From: Testudinibacter aquarius
GTDB taxonomy: Bacteria; Pseudomonadota; Gammaproteobacteria; Enterobacterales; Pasteurellaceae
Reading direction: 5' to 3'
NCBI RefSeq assembly: GCF_004342725.1
Contig: NZ_SMCP01000001.1
Span: 1-64,000 of the forward strand
DNA: 64,000 nucleotides
The position numbers and the translations under genes were made by a program. Below are positions 18,324-26,822 of the stretch, in pieces. The notes beneath the pieces are model-generated. The model had not been told where the DNA came from. It did not search any database and saw nothing but the letters and a program-made list of their open reading frames with translations. Every line of letters starts with the position of its first letter. Position 1 is the first letter of the stretch.

Positions 18324-20375
18324 CTAATCACCTAATACAAACCGCTCCCGCAAGCGATGCAACTCGTCACGCACGGCGGCGGCTTGTTCAAACTCCAGAT
18401 TTTGCGCATGTTGGTACATTTGTTGTTCCAGTTTTTTGACCTGTTGTTCAAACTCTTTGGCCGTTTTCGGTTGGTAAACCGCACTGGGTTCTGCCACTTT
18501 TTGTCGTTTTTGCTTACCGCGCGATTTATTGTTTGTCCCTTGCCCGATGTCAAGCAATTCGCCGACTTTTTTGTTTAGCGCTTGTGGCACGATGCCGTAT
18601 TTTTGGTTGTGGGCAAGCTGTTTTTCACGGCGACGATTGGTTTCGCCCATCGCTTTTTCCATCGAATTGGTGATCCGATCCGCATACAAAATCGCTTTAC
18701 CGTTCAAGTTTCGTGCTGCGCGGCCGATGGTTTGGATCAACGAACGTTCGGAACGCAAAAAGCCCTCTTTATCGGCATCTAAAATCGCCACCAGCGACAC
18801 TTCCGGAATATCCAGCCCCTCACGCAACAAGTTGATGCCGACCAGCACATCAAACTCACCCAAACGCAGATCGCGGATAATTTCGACCCGTTCAACAGTA
18901 TCAATATCCGAATGCAGATAGCGCACCCGCACACCGTGCTCTTCCAGATAATCGGTCAGATCTTCCGCCATGCGCTTGGTCAACGTCGTCACCAACACCC
19001 GCTCGTTTTGGTCGCTACGCAAGCGGATTTCCGAGAGCAGATCATCGACTTGGGTGGCAACAGGGCGCACTTCCAAAATCGGATCCAGTAAGCCGGTGGG
19101 ACGCACCACCTGATCGATCAGCTCGCCACCGGATTTTTCCAATTCATACGGGCCGGGCGTAGCGGAAACATAAATCGTTTGCGGTGCCAGCCGTTCAAAT
19201 TCTTCAAAACGTAATGGACGGTTGTCCAACGCCGACGGCAGGCGGAAACCGTATTCCACCAGTGTTTCTTTGCGCGAACGGTCGCCACGGTACATGCCGC
19301 CGATTTGCGGCACGGTGACGTGTGATTCATCGATAATCAGCAAACCGTCACTCGGAATATAATCAAACAAGGTCGGCGGCGGTTCACCCTCGCCTCGCCC
19401 CGAGAGATAACGCGAGTAGTTTTCAATGCCGGAGCAATAACCCAGCTCATTCATCATCTCAATATCAAACTGCGTGCGTTGAGTAACACGCTGTTCTTCA
19501 AGTAATTTATTGTTTTCCAACAGATATTGACGCCGCTCCGCCAGCTCAATTTTAATTTTCTCAATCGCATCTAAAATCCGTTCACGCGGCGTGACATAGT
19601 GGGTTTTCGGATACACCGTATAACGCGGCACGGCGCCGAAATTGTGCCCGGTGAGCGGATCAAACAGGCTCAAGCGTTCCACTTCTTCATCAAACAGTTC
19701 AATTCGCAGCGCCACATCGTCTGATTCGGCCGGGAAAACATCGATGATTTCGCCGCGCACCCGAAAAGTACCACGCTGAAAGGCTTGATCATTGCGAGTA
19801 TATTGCAGCTCGGCAAGTTTGGATAAAATTTGGCGTTGATCGATAATCGTACCGCTTTGTAGGTGCAGCATCATTTTCAGATAAGAATCTGGATCGCCCA
19901 AACCGTAAATCGCCGAAACCGAAGCGACTACAATCGTGTCACGTCGTTCCAAAAACGACTTGGTCGCCGACAACCGCATCTGTTCGATTTGATCATTAAT
20001 CGAGGCGTCTTTTTCGATAAAAGTATCACTCGCCGGCACATAGGCTTCCGGCTGATAATAATCATAGTAAGAAACAAAATACTCGACCGCATTTTCCGGA
20101 AAAAACTCCTTCATCTCGGCGTACAGCTGCGCGGCGAGGGTTTTATTCGGCGCCAGCAGCATTGCCGGGCGGTTCAGTTGTGCGATCACATTGGCAATGG
20201 TAAACGTTTTGCCCGATCCGGTCACGCCTAACAAGGTCTGGTGCGCCAAACCGTCCTGTAGCCCTTCGATTAACTTGTCAATCGCCTGCGGCTGATCGCC
20301 GGACGGTTTGAAATCAGAATGCAGTTTGAACGGTTTACTGCTTTTACCATTCGCTAAAGAGGCGACTGTCGACAT
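18324..20375 (-). CDS. uvrB: Excinuclease ABC subunit UvrB
   Basis: A 683-residue damage-recognition ATPase of nucleotide excision repair. Motifs are Walker [11 protein letters not shown] near residue 50, the beta-hairpin segment [12 protein letters not shown] near 105, DESH in IIDESHVT, helicase motif [11 protein letters not shown], and a C-terminal UVR domain ([16 protein letters not shown]) that contacts UvrC. I saw no LexA-type CTGT-N8-ACAG operator close to the start. A cluster of DnaA boxes lies about 350-390 bp upstream. Confidence 0.98.
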   Translation of the reverse strand: MSTVASLANGKSSKPFKLHSDFKPSGDQPQAIDKLIEGLQDGLAHQTLLGVTGSGKTFTIANVIAQLNRPAMLLAPNKTLAAQLYAEMKEFFPENAVEYFVSYYDYYQPEAYVPASDTFIEKDASINDQIEQMRLSATKSFLERRDTIVVASVSAIYGLGDPDSYLKMMLHLQSGTIIDQRQILSKLAELQYTRNDQAFQRGTFRVRGEIIDVFPAESDDVALRIELFDEEVERLSLFDPLTGHNFGAVPRYTVYPKTHYVTPRERILDAIEKIKIELAERRQYLLENNKLLEEQRVTQRTQFDIEMMNELGYCSGIENYSRYLSGRGEGEPPPTLFDYIPSDGLLIIDESHVTVPQIGGMYRGDRSRKETLVEYGFRLPSALDNRPLRFEEFERLAPQTIYVSATPGPYELEKSGGELIDQVVRPTGLLDPILEVRPVATQVDDLLSEIRLRSDQNERVLVTTLTKRMAEDLTDYLEEHGVRVRYLHSDIDTVERVEIIRDLRLGEFDVLVGINLLREGLDIPEVSLVAILDADKEGFLRSERSLIQTIGRAARNLNGKAILYADRITNSMEKAMGETNRRREKQLAHNQKYGIVPQALNKKVGELLDIGQGTNNKSRGKQKRQKVAEPSAVYQPKTAKEFEQQVKKLEQQMYQHAQNLEFEQAAAVRDELHRLRERFVLGD

Positions 20376-20804
20376 AATTAAAAATCACTATAGTATGCTA
20401 GGGTCTGCTATTTTAACACACTTCAAAAGCAAATTTTAAAATGAATATCCGATTCGTACGGTAATCCCCCCTACACTGCCTATCAAACTGATAGTTCAAC
20501 TAAACTTTCTATTTTTTTCGACAAAAAACAATTATCAAAAATTGACTTTTTGCACAGTCTATAATCTGTCAAGGGGCAAACTTCAAATTTTCAGAAAAAA
20601 TAATAGAAAAAAGACTAGATTTTTTATATCTTATTGATAAATAAAATAATGTTATTTTATAACCAAATCAAAAGCCGAGCCCGCAAAGTCGCATATTTCC
20701 TGTGTTTTGCCACATTCAGCAAAAAATAATCCACAATGTTATCCACAGGCTGTGTGGATAGAAAAAACCGTCTAGATTCCTAACGTTTTTTTGTTATCTC
20801 TCTC
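20376..20804. other. gene-free AT-rich region upstream of uvrB and tRNA-Asn
   Basis: No credible gene is present. The stretch at about 20590-20680 is very AT-rich, with runs such as TTATTGATAAATAAAATAAT. It is followed by a DnaA-box cluster at 20727-20761. I found no GATC site in the region. It lies between the divergent uvrB and tRNA-Asn and must contain the uvrB promoter, which I could not place with confidence. Confidence 0.6.
20727..20761. promoter_or_regulatory. cluster of three DnaA boxes
   Basis: TAATCCACA (20727-20735), the perfect consensus box TTATCCACA (20739-20747) and, inverted, CTATCCACA (20753-20761) lie within 35 bp, next to an AT-rich tract. DnaA protein is the expected ligand. 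From memory, E. coli uvrB also has a far-upstream promoter region with a DnaA box, so the position may be conserved. Confidence 0.6.
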
Positions 20805-20833
20805 TTGACAAGCGAATTTCAACTCAGTATTAT
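20805..20833 (+). promoter_or_regulatory. promoter of tRNA-Asn
   Basis: A consensus TTGACA (20805-20810) and TATTAT (20828-20833) are separated by exactly 17 bases. They are followed by the GC-rich discriminator GCGCCCC, as at the tRNA-Arg promoter. Transcription should start near 20840, about 35 bases before the tRNA. Confidence 0.9.
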
Positions 20834-20874
20834 GCGCCCCTCAATTCGGCATTGTCTGTCGAAAAACGAACAAT

Positions 20875-20950
20875 TCCTCCTTAGTTCAGTCGGTAGAACG
20901 GCGGACTGTTAATCCGTATGTCGCTGGTTCAAGTCCAGCAGGAGGAGCCA
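20875..20950 (+). tRNA. tRNA-Asn(GTT)
   Basis: A 76-nt tRNA including CCA: acceptor TCCTCCT paired with AGGAGGA, anticodon GTT in GGACTGTTAATCC, and T loop GTTCAAGTC. It is a single-gene unit with its own promoter and a terminator about 70 bases downstream. Confidence 0.97.
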
Positions 20951-21017
20951 ATTTTCTCTGTTGGTGAGCTTTTATTTGTCTCCTTTTGTAAACGCTTTTT
21001 GTAAGCCAACAGTGTTT

Positions 21018-21055
21018 AGCCCATAGCCGTTATTGGTTACGGGCTTTATTTTTAT
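21018..21055 (+). terminator. terminator after tRNA-Asn
   Basis: An imperfect 12-bp stem (AGCCCATAGCCG with TGGTTACGGGCT) around a TTAT loop is followed by TTATTTTTATC. It lies between tRNA-Asn and the exchanger gene. Confidence 0.6.
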
Positions 21056-21072
21056 CTGGAGTTTACCCCCTT

Positions 21073-22038
21073 ATGCTGCTTGCTTGTTGTGCCATCATCG
21101 TCGGTTTAATCTTATTGGTCTGGAGTGCCGACAAATTTGTCGACGGTGCCAGCGAAACCGCACAATATTTCGGCATGCCTAAATTGTTAATTGGGATGTT
21201 AGTGATCGGCTTCGGCACCTCTGCACCGGAAATCGTGGTATCGGTCACTTCTGCTATCCAAGGCAACCCCGGTATTGCGCTCGGCAACGCTTACGGCTCG
21301 AACATTGCCAATATTGCTTTGATTTTAGGGGTTACTGCCTTGATTAGCCCGGTGTTGGTCGCACCGTCAATTCTCAAAAAAGAGCTGCCACTGTTACTTG
21401 CCGTCACACTGGCCTCCGCCGGATTGTTATTCGATCGTGATATCAGCCGTTTTGATAGCATCATCATTTTGTTGATGTTCGCCATCTTTATGTTTGTCAG
21501 CATTCGTGACGGCTTAAAAGTGAAAAGTGCGGTTCGGGAGCAAGATGCTGGTGAGAATCAAGCTAACATCAGCATCGGCAAAGCCATTGGGCTGTTACTA
21601 TTTGGTTTAATTGTACTGGTATTGAGCTCACAGCTGTTGGTTTGGGGTGCAGTGAGCATCGCCAACCATTTTGGGGTCAGCCAACTGGTGATCGGTCTTA
21701 CTATTGTTGCCGTTGGCACTTCGCTGCCTGAATTAGCCTCTTCAATTGCCGCCGCTCGCAAAAACCAACACGATTTGGCACTGGGCAATATTATCGGCTC
21801 AAATCTATTTAATACCCTTGCCGTGGTCGGTTTAGCCGGTACGATCCACCCGTTGCAAGCCGATCATGAAATAATAACCCGTGATATGCCGGTGATGTTA
21901 TTCCTGACCGCGATTCTCTTTATCTTTGGCTATCGTTATCAAAATCCAAACGGTTATATCAAACGCTGGGCAGGGCTGATTTTATTGTTGTGTTATGTTG
22001 CCTATAACGGTGCTATTTTTCTACAAATTGCCAACTGA
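21073..22038 (+). CDS. Calcium/sodium antiporter, YrbG family
   Basis: A 321-residue inner-membrane cation/Ca2+ exchanger with about ten transmembrane segments. The two inverted alpha repeats that form the ion path are plain: GFGTSAPEIVVS...GNAYGSNIANI near residues 46-80, and AVGTSLPELASS...GNIIGSNLFNT near 215-250. YrbG-type proteins exchange Na+ for Ca2+; the substrate here is inferred from the family. In E. coli yrbG lies next to kdsD-kdsC, but here those genes are 39 kb away. GGAG lies about 11 bases before the ATG. Confidence 0.9.
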   Translation: MLLACCAIIVGLILLVWSADKFVDGASETAQYFGMPKLLIGMLVIGFGTSAPEIVVSVTSAIQGNPGIALGNAYGSNIANIALILGVTALISPVLVAPSILKKELPLLLAVTLASAGLLFDRDISRFDSIIILLMFAIFMFVSIRDGLKVKSAVREQDAGENQANISIGKAIGLLLFGLIVLVLSSQLLVWGAVSIANHFGVSQLVIGLTIVAVGTSLPELASSIAAARKNQHDLALGNIIGSNLFNTLAVVGLAGTIHPLQADHEIITRDMPVMLFLTAILFIFGYRYQNPNGYIKRWAGLILLLCYVAYNGAIFLQIAN

Positions 22039-22064
22039 GTTGGCTGCTGTCCAATTTTTTAGCC

Positions 22065-22099
22065 AAAGTGCGGTCAGGCGTTCAATCTGACCGCACTTT
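22065..22099 (+). terminator. USS-pair terminator after the exchanger gene
   Basis: Two inverted uptake signals form the 13-bp stem AAAGTGCGGTCAG/CTGACCGCACTTT with a 9-nt loop, followed by GTGTTTCTG. Inverted USS pairs commonly serve as terminators in Pasteurellaceae. Confidence 0.7.
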
Positions 22100-22177
22100 G
22101 TGTTTCTGCCATAGCACCCACACGCAATTTCGCCTATAATAAGGCGATTTTTATCCGAAAAATAAAGGAAAACCACC

Positions 22178-23848
22178 ATGTCCACCCAATTTGTTTATAC
22201 GATGCACCGCGTCGGCAAAGTCGTGCCACCGAAGCGTCATATTTTGAAAAACATTTCTCTGAGCTTTTTTCCGGGCGCAAAAATCGGGGTTCTCGGTTTA
22301 AATGGCGCCGGAAAATCGACCCTGTTACGCATTATGGCAGGGATTGACACCGATATCGAAGGCGAAGCCCGCCCACAACCGGGCATCAAAATCGGCTATT
22401 TGCCGCAAGAGCCAAAACTCGATCCACAGCAAACCGTGCGTGATGCGATTGAAGAAGCGGTTAGCGAAGTCTCCAATGCGTTAAAACGATTGGACGAAGT
22501 GTATGCGTTGTATGCCGATCCCGAAGCAGATTTCGATCAACTGGCAGCAGAACAAGCCGAATTAGAAGCGATTATCCAAGCCCACGACGGTCACAACCTA
22601 CAAAACCAACTGGAACGTGCCGCCGATGCGCTGCGTCTGCCGGATTGGGGCGCCAAGATCGAGCATCTGTCCGGGGGCGAACGCCGCCGTGTGGCACTGT
22701 GTCGTTTGTTGTTGGAAAAACCGGATATGTTGTTATTGGACGAACCGACCAACCACCTCGATGCCGAATCTGTCGCTTGGTTGGAGCGCTTCCTGCATGA
22801 TTATGAAGGCACGGTGGTGGCGATCACCCACGACCGTTACTTCTTAGATAACGTTGCCGGTTGGATTCTGGAACTTGACCGTGGCGAAGGCATTCCGTGG
22901 GAAGGCAACTACTCTTCTTGGTTGGAACAGAAAGAGAAACGCTTGGCGCAAGAGGCTGCGACCGAATCTGCCCGTCAGAAATCGATCGAGAAAGAGTTGG
23001 AATGGGTACGCCAAAATCCAAAAGGCCGTCAGGCGAAAAGCAAGGCGCGGATGGCACGCTTTGATGAATTGAACAGCGGCGATTACCAAAAACGTAACGA
23101 AACCAACGAATTATTTATTCCACCGGGTCCACGTTTAGGCGACAAAGTGATCGAGGTCAGCAATCTGAGCAAATCCTACGGCGACCGCACTTTGATCGAT
23201 GATCTGTCATTCAGCATTCCGAAAGGGGCGATCGTCGGCATTATCGGCCCGAACGGCGCAGGGAAATCCACGCTGTTCAAAATGTTGAGCGGACAAGAAC
23301 AAGCAGATAGCGGCAATGTTACCTTAGGCGACACCGTGGTATTAGCTTCGGTTGATCAGTTCCGTGACAGTATGAACGACAAAAAAACCGTGTGGGAAGA
23401 GGTCTCCGGTGGTTTGGATATTATGAAAATCGGCAATTTTGAAATCCCAAGCCGTGCTTATGTCGGACGTTTTAACTTCAAAGGCGTGGATCAACAAAAA
23501 CGTGTCGGCGAATTGTCCGGCGGTGAACGCGGGCGTTTGCATTTAGCAAAATTGCTGCAAACCGGCGGCAACGTATTGCTGCTCGATGAACCAACCAACG
23601 ATCTGGACGTGGAAACCCTACGTGCACTAGAAAATGCAATTTTGGAATTTCCCGGCTGTGCCTTGGTGATTTCCCATGACCGCTGGTTCTTAGACCGGGT
23701 CGCCACCCATATTTTGGACTACGGCGACGAAGGCAAAGTGACCTTCTACGAAGGCAACTTCACCGATTACGAAGAGTGGAAAAAGAAAACCTTTGGCGCT
23801 GAAGCGGTGCAACCACACCGAATTAAGTACAAACGGATTGCGAAATAA
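22178..23848 (+). CDS. ettA: Energy-dependent translational throttle protein EttA
   Basis: A 556-residue ABC-F ATPase (E. coli EttA 555). It binds the ribosomal E site and gates entry into elongation according to the ADP/ATP ratio. It has two ATP-binding cassettes: Walker A GLNGAGKST near residue 42 and GPNGAGKST near 360, with signatures LSGGERRR and LSGGERGR. The arm insert of the first domain and the linker (KEKRLAQEAATESARQK) are present. There are no membrane segments. It is followed by a hairpin and a copy of the palindromic repeat. Confidence 0.96.
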   Translation: MSTQFVYTMHRVGKVVPPKRHILKNISLSFFPGAKIGVLGLNGAGKSTLLRIMAGIDTDIEGEARPQPGIKIGYLPQEPKLDPQQTVRDAIEEAVSEVSNALKRLDEVYALYADPEADFDQLAAEQAELEAIIQAHDGHNLQNQLERAADALRLPDWGAKIEHLSGGERRRVALCRLLLEKPDMLLLDEPTNHLDAESVAWLERFLHDYEGTVVAITHDRYFLDNVAGWILELDRGEGIPWEGNYSSWLEQKEKRLAQEAATESARQKSIEKELEWVRQNPKGRQAKSKARMARFDELNSGDYQKRNETNELFIPPGPRLGDKVIEVSNLSKSYGDRTLIDDLSFSIPKGAIVGIIGPNGAGKSTLFKMLSGQEQADSGNVTLGDTVVLASVDQFRDSMNDKKTVWEEVSGGLDIMKIGNFEIPSRAYVGRFNFKGVDQQKRVGELSGGERGRLHLAKLLQTGGNVLLLDEPTNDLDVETLRALENAILEFPGCALVISHDRWFLDRVATHILDYGDEGKVTFYEGNFTDYEEWKKKTFGAEAVQPHRIKYKRIAK

Positions 23849-23869
23849 TCTTTTGTGTTTTGATTTATA

Positions 23870-23893
23870 AAAGGGCGGTTTATCCGCCCTTCA
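23870..23893. terminator. hairpin terminator after ettA, related to the repeat arm
   Basis: AAGGGCGG/CCGCCCTT forms an 8-bp stem around TTTAT, about 22 bases after ettA. The U tract is weak on the plus strand; on the minus strand TTTTATAAA follows. The stem closely resembles one arm of the palindromic repeat that starts 30 bases later, so it could be a decayed half copy used as a terminator. Confidence 0.5.
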
Positions 23894-23924
23894 GATTATT
23901 GACAAAGATATTTGATTAGGCTGG

Positions 23925-24032
23925 GTAGGGGCGGATTATATATCCGCCCGTTTGCGAAGTGTGGTATAAGCGCTTAATCAATAAAGGAAAAATGCAAAGT
24001 GCGGTTCGGGCCGATATATAATCGGCCCCTAC
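23925..24032 (-). repeat. palindromic intergenic repeat, full copy B (inverted)
   Basis: A 108-bp copy of the same element in the opposite direction to copy A. The left arm hairpin is GGGCGGAT/ATCCGCCC and the right arm is GGGCCGAT/ATCGGCCC. The right arm therefore carries a compensatory G-C to C-G pair that preserves its own hairpin while breaking the long outer pairing. It lies between the convergent ettA and TauE/SafE genes and contains one intact USS. Confidence 0.9.
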
Positions 24033-24113
24033 TTTTACAATATTAATCGTGTATTTTAACCTTTGTCAGCAGTCTAAAGTGCGGTTTATTCGCCCTTTTC
24101 AATGGCTGCCATC

Positions 24114-24917
24114 TTATTTGATAAGATGGATAATTAACATATAGCCTGCAATGCTTAATAAAATAATGCCTAACAGCTTTCTTGCCAGCGCTGGATTTAA
24201 AATACCGCGAATTTTCATAGATACGGCACTCATTATAAAAGAGCTCAATACCACAACGGCCACCACTGAAAAATTGACATAACCGACTTGCCAAGCGTAA
24301 TCAACTTGAAAATTCGGTGTTTTCGCAAGATAACCATACAAGCTGCCCAAACCACCGATCACCATCATATAATTGGTGTAAGGCGCAATTTGCTCAGGTT
24401 TGACACTGCGTAATTGTCCGAGTAACGGTGCCATAATCGAGCCGCCACCAATACCGGTCATTCCGGCAACCGCACCACCGAATAAACACAATCCGGCGCC
24501 TTTTAATCTGTCGTCAGAAATAATATTTTTATTTTTTATTTGTTGCTTATTTAATATTATTTTGAGTGCTAAAAACGTTAACGTGCTGACAAATACAGCG
24601 ATAATAATCCAATCGGAAAGATAAAAGCTGATTTCAAAACCTAATTGCACGCCAATAATCATACCGGCTGACCAAAATAAGATTGATTTCATACTGACCG
24701 GAATTTTTTGTTTATAAAAGTGGATAAGATTGATTAAAGCCGATCCTATCACGATGGTTAATGAAGTTGCCGCAATCATTTGAATCGGAAATGTCGGAAA
24801 TAGCGTATAAAGAATCGGCACCATTAACACGCCACCGCCAATACCAAAAATAGCCGACATTAAATTGGTTAGTATTCCGCATATTATTAAAATAAAAATC
24901 AATGGTAAGCTCATCAT
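24114..24917 (-). CDS. TauE/SafE-family anion exporter
   Basis: A 267-residue inner-membrane protein with about eight hydrophobic segments and the two internal repeat motifs of the TauE/SafE family, GIGGGVLMVPIL near residue 24 and GIGGGSIMAPLL near 157. Family members export sulfite, sulfoacetate or related organic anions, or take up sulfur compounds. It is transcribed divergently from the symporter-sulfatase operon. I infer that it removes sulfate or sulfite set free by the sulfatase; direction and substrate are not shown by sequence. ATG codons at 24917 and 24914 both follow GAGG. The low GC content and lack of USS inside may point to later acquisition. Confidence 0.8.
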   Translation of the reverse strand: MMSLPLIFILIICGILTNLMSAIFGIGGGVLMVPILYTLFPTFPIQMIAATSLTIVIGSALINLIHFYKQKIPVSMKSILFWSAGMIIGVQLGFEISFYLSDWIIIAVFVSTLTFLALKIILNKQQIKNKNIISDDRLKGAGLCLFGGAVAGMTGIGGGSIMAPLLGQLRSVKPEQIAPYTNYMMVIGGLGSLYGYLAKTPNFQVDYAWQVGYVNFSVVAVVVLSSFIMSAVSMKIRGILNPALARKLLGIILLSIAGYMLIIHLIK

Positions 24918-25020
24918 AAAACCTCATTTTTTTATTTATCATGCCTTATTTCAATGCTGCGGCTTATGATCATGCTCATATTCTTAAAAATTTTTTATCA
25001 TGCGATATTTTATCTATACT

Positions 25021-25036
25021 TGTGATCAAACTCACG
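25021..25036 (+). promoter_or_regulatory. CRP-like site in the sulfatase-locus divergent promoter
   Basis: TGTGATCAAACTCACG matches TGTGA-N6-TCACA with one mismatch in the last position. It lies about 105 bp before the symporter start and 104 bp before the exporter start, well placed to serve both directions. This suggests catabolite control by cAMP-CRP, or by the related Crp/Fnr protein encoded in the operon. Confidence 0.6.
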
Positions 25037-25043
25037 ATCACTC

Positions 25044-25059
25044 TATGATAGCCATCATA
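25044..25059. promoter_or_regulatory. inverted repeat, possible operator of the locus regulator
   Basis: TATGAT-AGCC-ATCATA is a perfect 6-bp inverted repeat with a 4-bp spacer, 8 bp from the CRP-like site. The layout resembles the FNR box TTGAT-N4-ATCAA with altered ends, so it is a fair candidate for the Crp/Fnr-family protein encoded in this operon. The assignment is inferred. Confidence 0.4.
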
Positions 25060-25140
25060 ATCCTTTATTCATATATATATTATGCTAATACAATATCTTA
25101 TGCGAGTATTCTATTTTTATACATATAAGGAGAATATGAC

Positions 25141-26820
25141 ATGTTTATGACTATCGCGAGCTTTCTTATTGTTACCGGAATTGTGGCATTTATTTCCTGG
25201 AAAAGAACCAAAAACGATGATTTAAGCACATCCAAAGGCTATTTTTTAGCCGGGCGAGGGTTAAGCGGATTAGTTATCGGCTGCTCAATGGTATTAACTT
25301 CATTATCAACCGAACAATTAATCGGTGTCAATGCCGTGTCTTATAAAGGTAATTTTTCAATTATTGCCTGGACGGTACAATCGGTTATTCCACTCTGTTT
25401 TCTAGCGCTTTATTTGTTGCCTAAATATCTGAGAAACGGCTATACCACCATTCCGGAGTTTTTTGAAAATCGTTTTGATCGGCAAACACGTTTAATTATG
25501 TCGGCTCTGTTTTTAGTATTTTATCTGTTCATTGTGATCCCAACCGCACTTTATACCGGCGCCATCGCTTTTAATAAAATTTTTAATTTAGAAGTGATTT
25601 TTGGACTCAGTTATGGCGAGGCGATTGTATATACCGTCATTGCGATTGGTGTTGTCGGTGCAATTTATGCTATTTTTGGCGGACTGAAAGCGGTTGCGGT
25701 TTCCGATACCATTAATGCGATTATTTTAGTGATCGGTGCCCTGTTAATTCCGATTTTCGCTCTGGTACATTTAGGAGACGGCAGCTTTAGTGATGGGGTG
25801 AAAACCATTACCACAACGCATGTTGAAAAATTTAATGCAATTGGTAATGCGACTGACGCTGTGCCTTGGCCAGCCATTTTTACCGGCATTTTAATCGTCA
25901 ATTTCTTCTATTGGACCACCAATCAAGCGATTGTACAACGTGCTCTTGGCGCACGTGATTTGCAGTCCGGACAGAAAGGAATTTTGGTTGCCGCACTATT
26001 TTTATTAACCTTGCCGATCATTCTCAATTTACCGGGCCTATTAAGTTTCCATATTTTTGGTGACACCTTAAACCCGATGGATACCTCCTATCCGGTGCTA
26101 GTCAGTAAAGTGCTGCCGACATTCTTGCAAGGCTTCTTCATTGCCGCATTATTTGGCGCTATTTTAAGCACCTTTAACTCATTCCTAAATTCTGCTGCGA
26201 CTATCTATTGTAAAGATTTACTGCCTTCTCTGAGCGCCAAAGTGCGGTCTGATAAAGAACTGATTTCCTATGCAAAAAAAGTCTCTGCGGTGATGGCGAT
26301 TCTGACCATGATTATCGGGCCACTGCTGATGTTCGGCACTGACGGTATTTTCCTGTTAACCAAACGCTTCGCCGGTTTTGTAAACATTCCGATTGTTGCA
26401 TTGTTTGCAGTGGGTCTATTTAACAAAACCGTATCCGGATTAGCTGCCCGAATTGCACTATTGCTGCACGTTATTTTATATTTTTCGATTGTTTGGGTTT
26501 TCAACGTTCAAATCAATTTTGTTTATGTAATGGCGGCACTGTTTGTCTTCGATGTGGTGACCATGTTGATTTTAGGTCAATTCTTAAAACGAGAACCTTA
26601 TCAAGAGAGCAAAGAAAATCACAGCGATGTGGATCTGACTAACTGGAAATATGTCCGTGTCACCGTTGCTTCATTAGTCCTCGGGCTGATTTCCCTACAC
26701 CTATTGCTATCCCCATTGGGATTAGCCTCACAAAACGGGCAACCGCTCTTAGTGTTAGGCATTTACGCTGTGCTACAATTTGTTCTCCTCATTGTCATGC
26801 GTCATAAACAAGAGGCATAA
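25141..26820 (+). CDS. Sodium:solute symporter (SSS/SLC5 family), YidK-like
   Basis: A 559-residue polytopic protein with about 14 transmembrane segments. Family features are the N-terminal [39 protein letters not shown], and the SSS signature [19 protein letters not shown] near residue 260. SLC5-type carriers import sugars, sialic acid or organic acids with Na+. The gene next to it encodes a sulfatase, as in E. coli yidK-yidJ, so a sulfated sugar or similar ester is the likely substrate. AAGGAGAA lies 6 bases before the ATG. It is the first gene of the operon. Confidence 0.88.
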   Translation: MFMTIASFLIVTGIVAFISWKRTKNDDLSTSKGYFLAGRGLSGLVIGCSMVLTSLSTEQLIGVNAVSYKGNFSIIAWTVQSVIPLCFLALYLLPKYLRNGYTTIPEFFENRFDRQTRLIMSALFLVFYLFIVIPTALYTGAIAFNKIFNLEVIFGLSYGEAIVYTVIAIGVVGAIYAIFGGLKAVAVSDTINAIILVIGALLIPIFALVHLGDGSFSDGVKTITTTHVEKFNAIGNATDAVPWPAIFTGILIVNFFYWTTNQAIVQRALGARDLQSGQKGILVAALFLLTLPIILNLPGLLSFHIFGDTLNPMDTSYPVLVSKVLPTFLQGFFIAALFGAILSTFNSFLNSAATIYCKDLLPSLSAKVRSDKELISYAKKVSAVMAILTMIIGPLLMFGTDGIFLLTKRFAGFVNIPIVALFAVGLFNKTVSGLAARIALLLHVILYFSIVWVFNVQINFVYVMAALFVFDVVTMLILGQFLKREPYQESKENHSDVDLTNWKYVRVTVASLVLGLISLHLLLSPLGLASQNGQPLLVLGIYAVLQFVLLIVMRHKQEA

Positions 26821-26822
26821 GC

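Noticed and set aside
19863..20231. 122-codon plus-strand open frame inside uvrB
   Set aside because: It mirrors the conserved N-terminal UvrB region and has no start signals.
20376..20470. LexA (SOS) box in front of uvrB
   Set aside because: I looked for CTGT-N8-ACAG and close variants on both strands and found none; the nearest match has the halves in the wrong order.
20590..20761. Chromosomal replication origin (oriC)
   Set aside because: Only three clustered DnaA boxes, no GATC sites that I could find in the stretch, and the flanking genes (uvrB, tRNA-Asn) are not those of known Pasteurellaceae origins. A regulatory or titration site is more likely.
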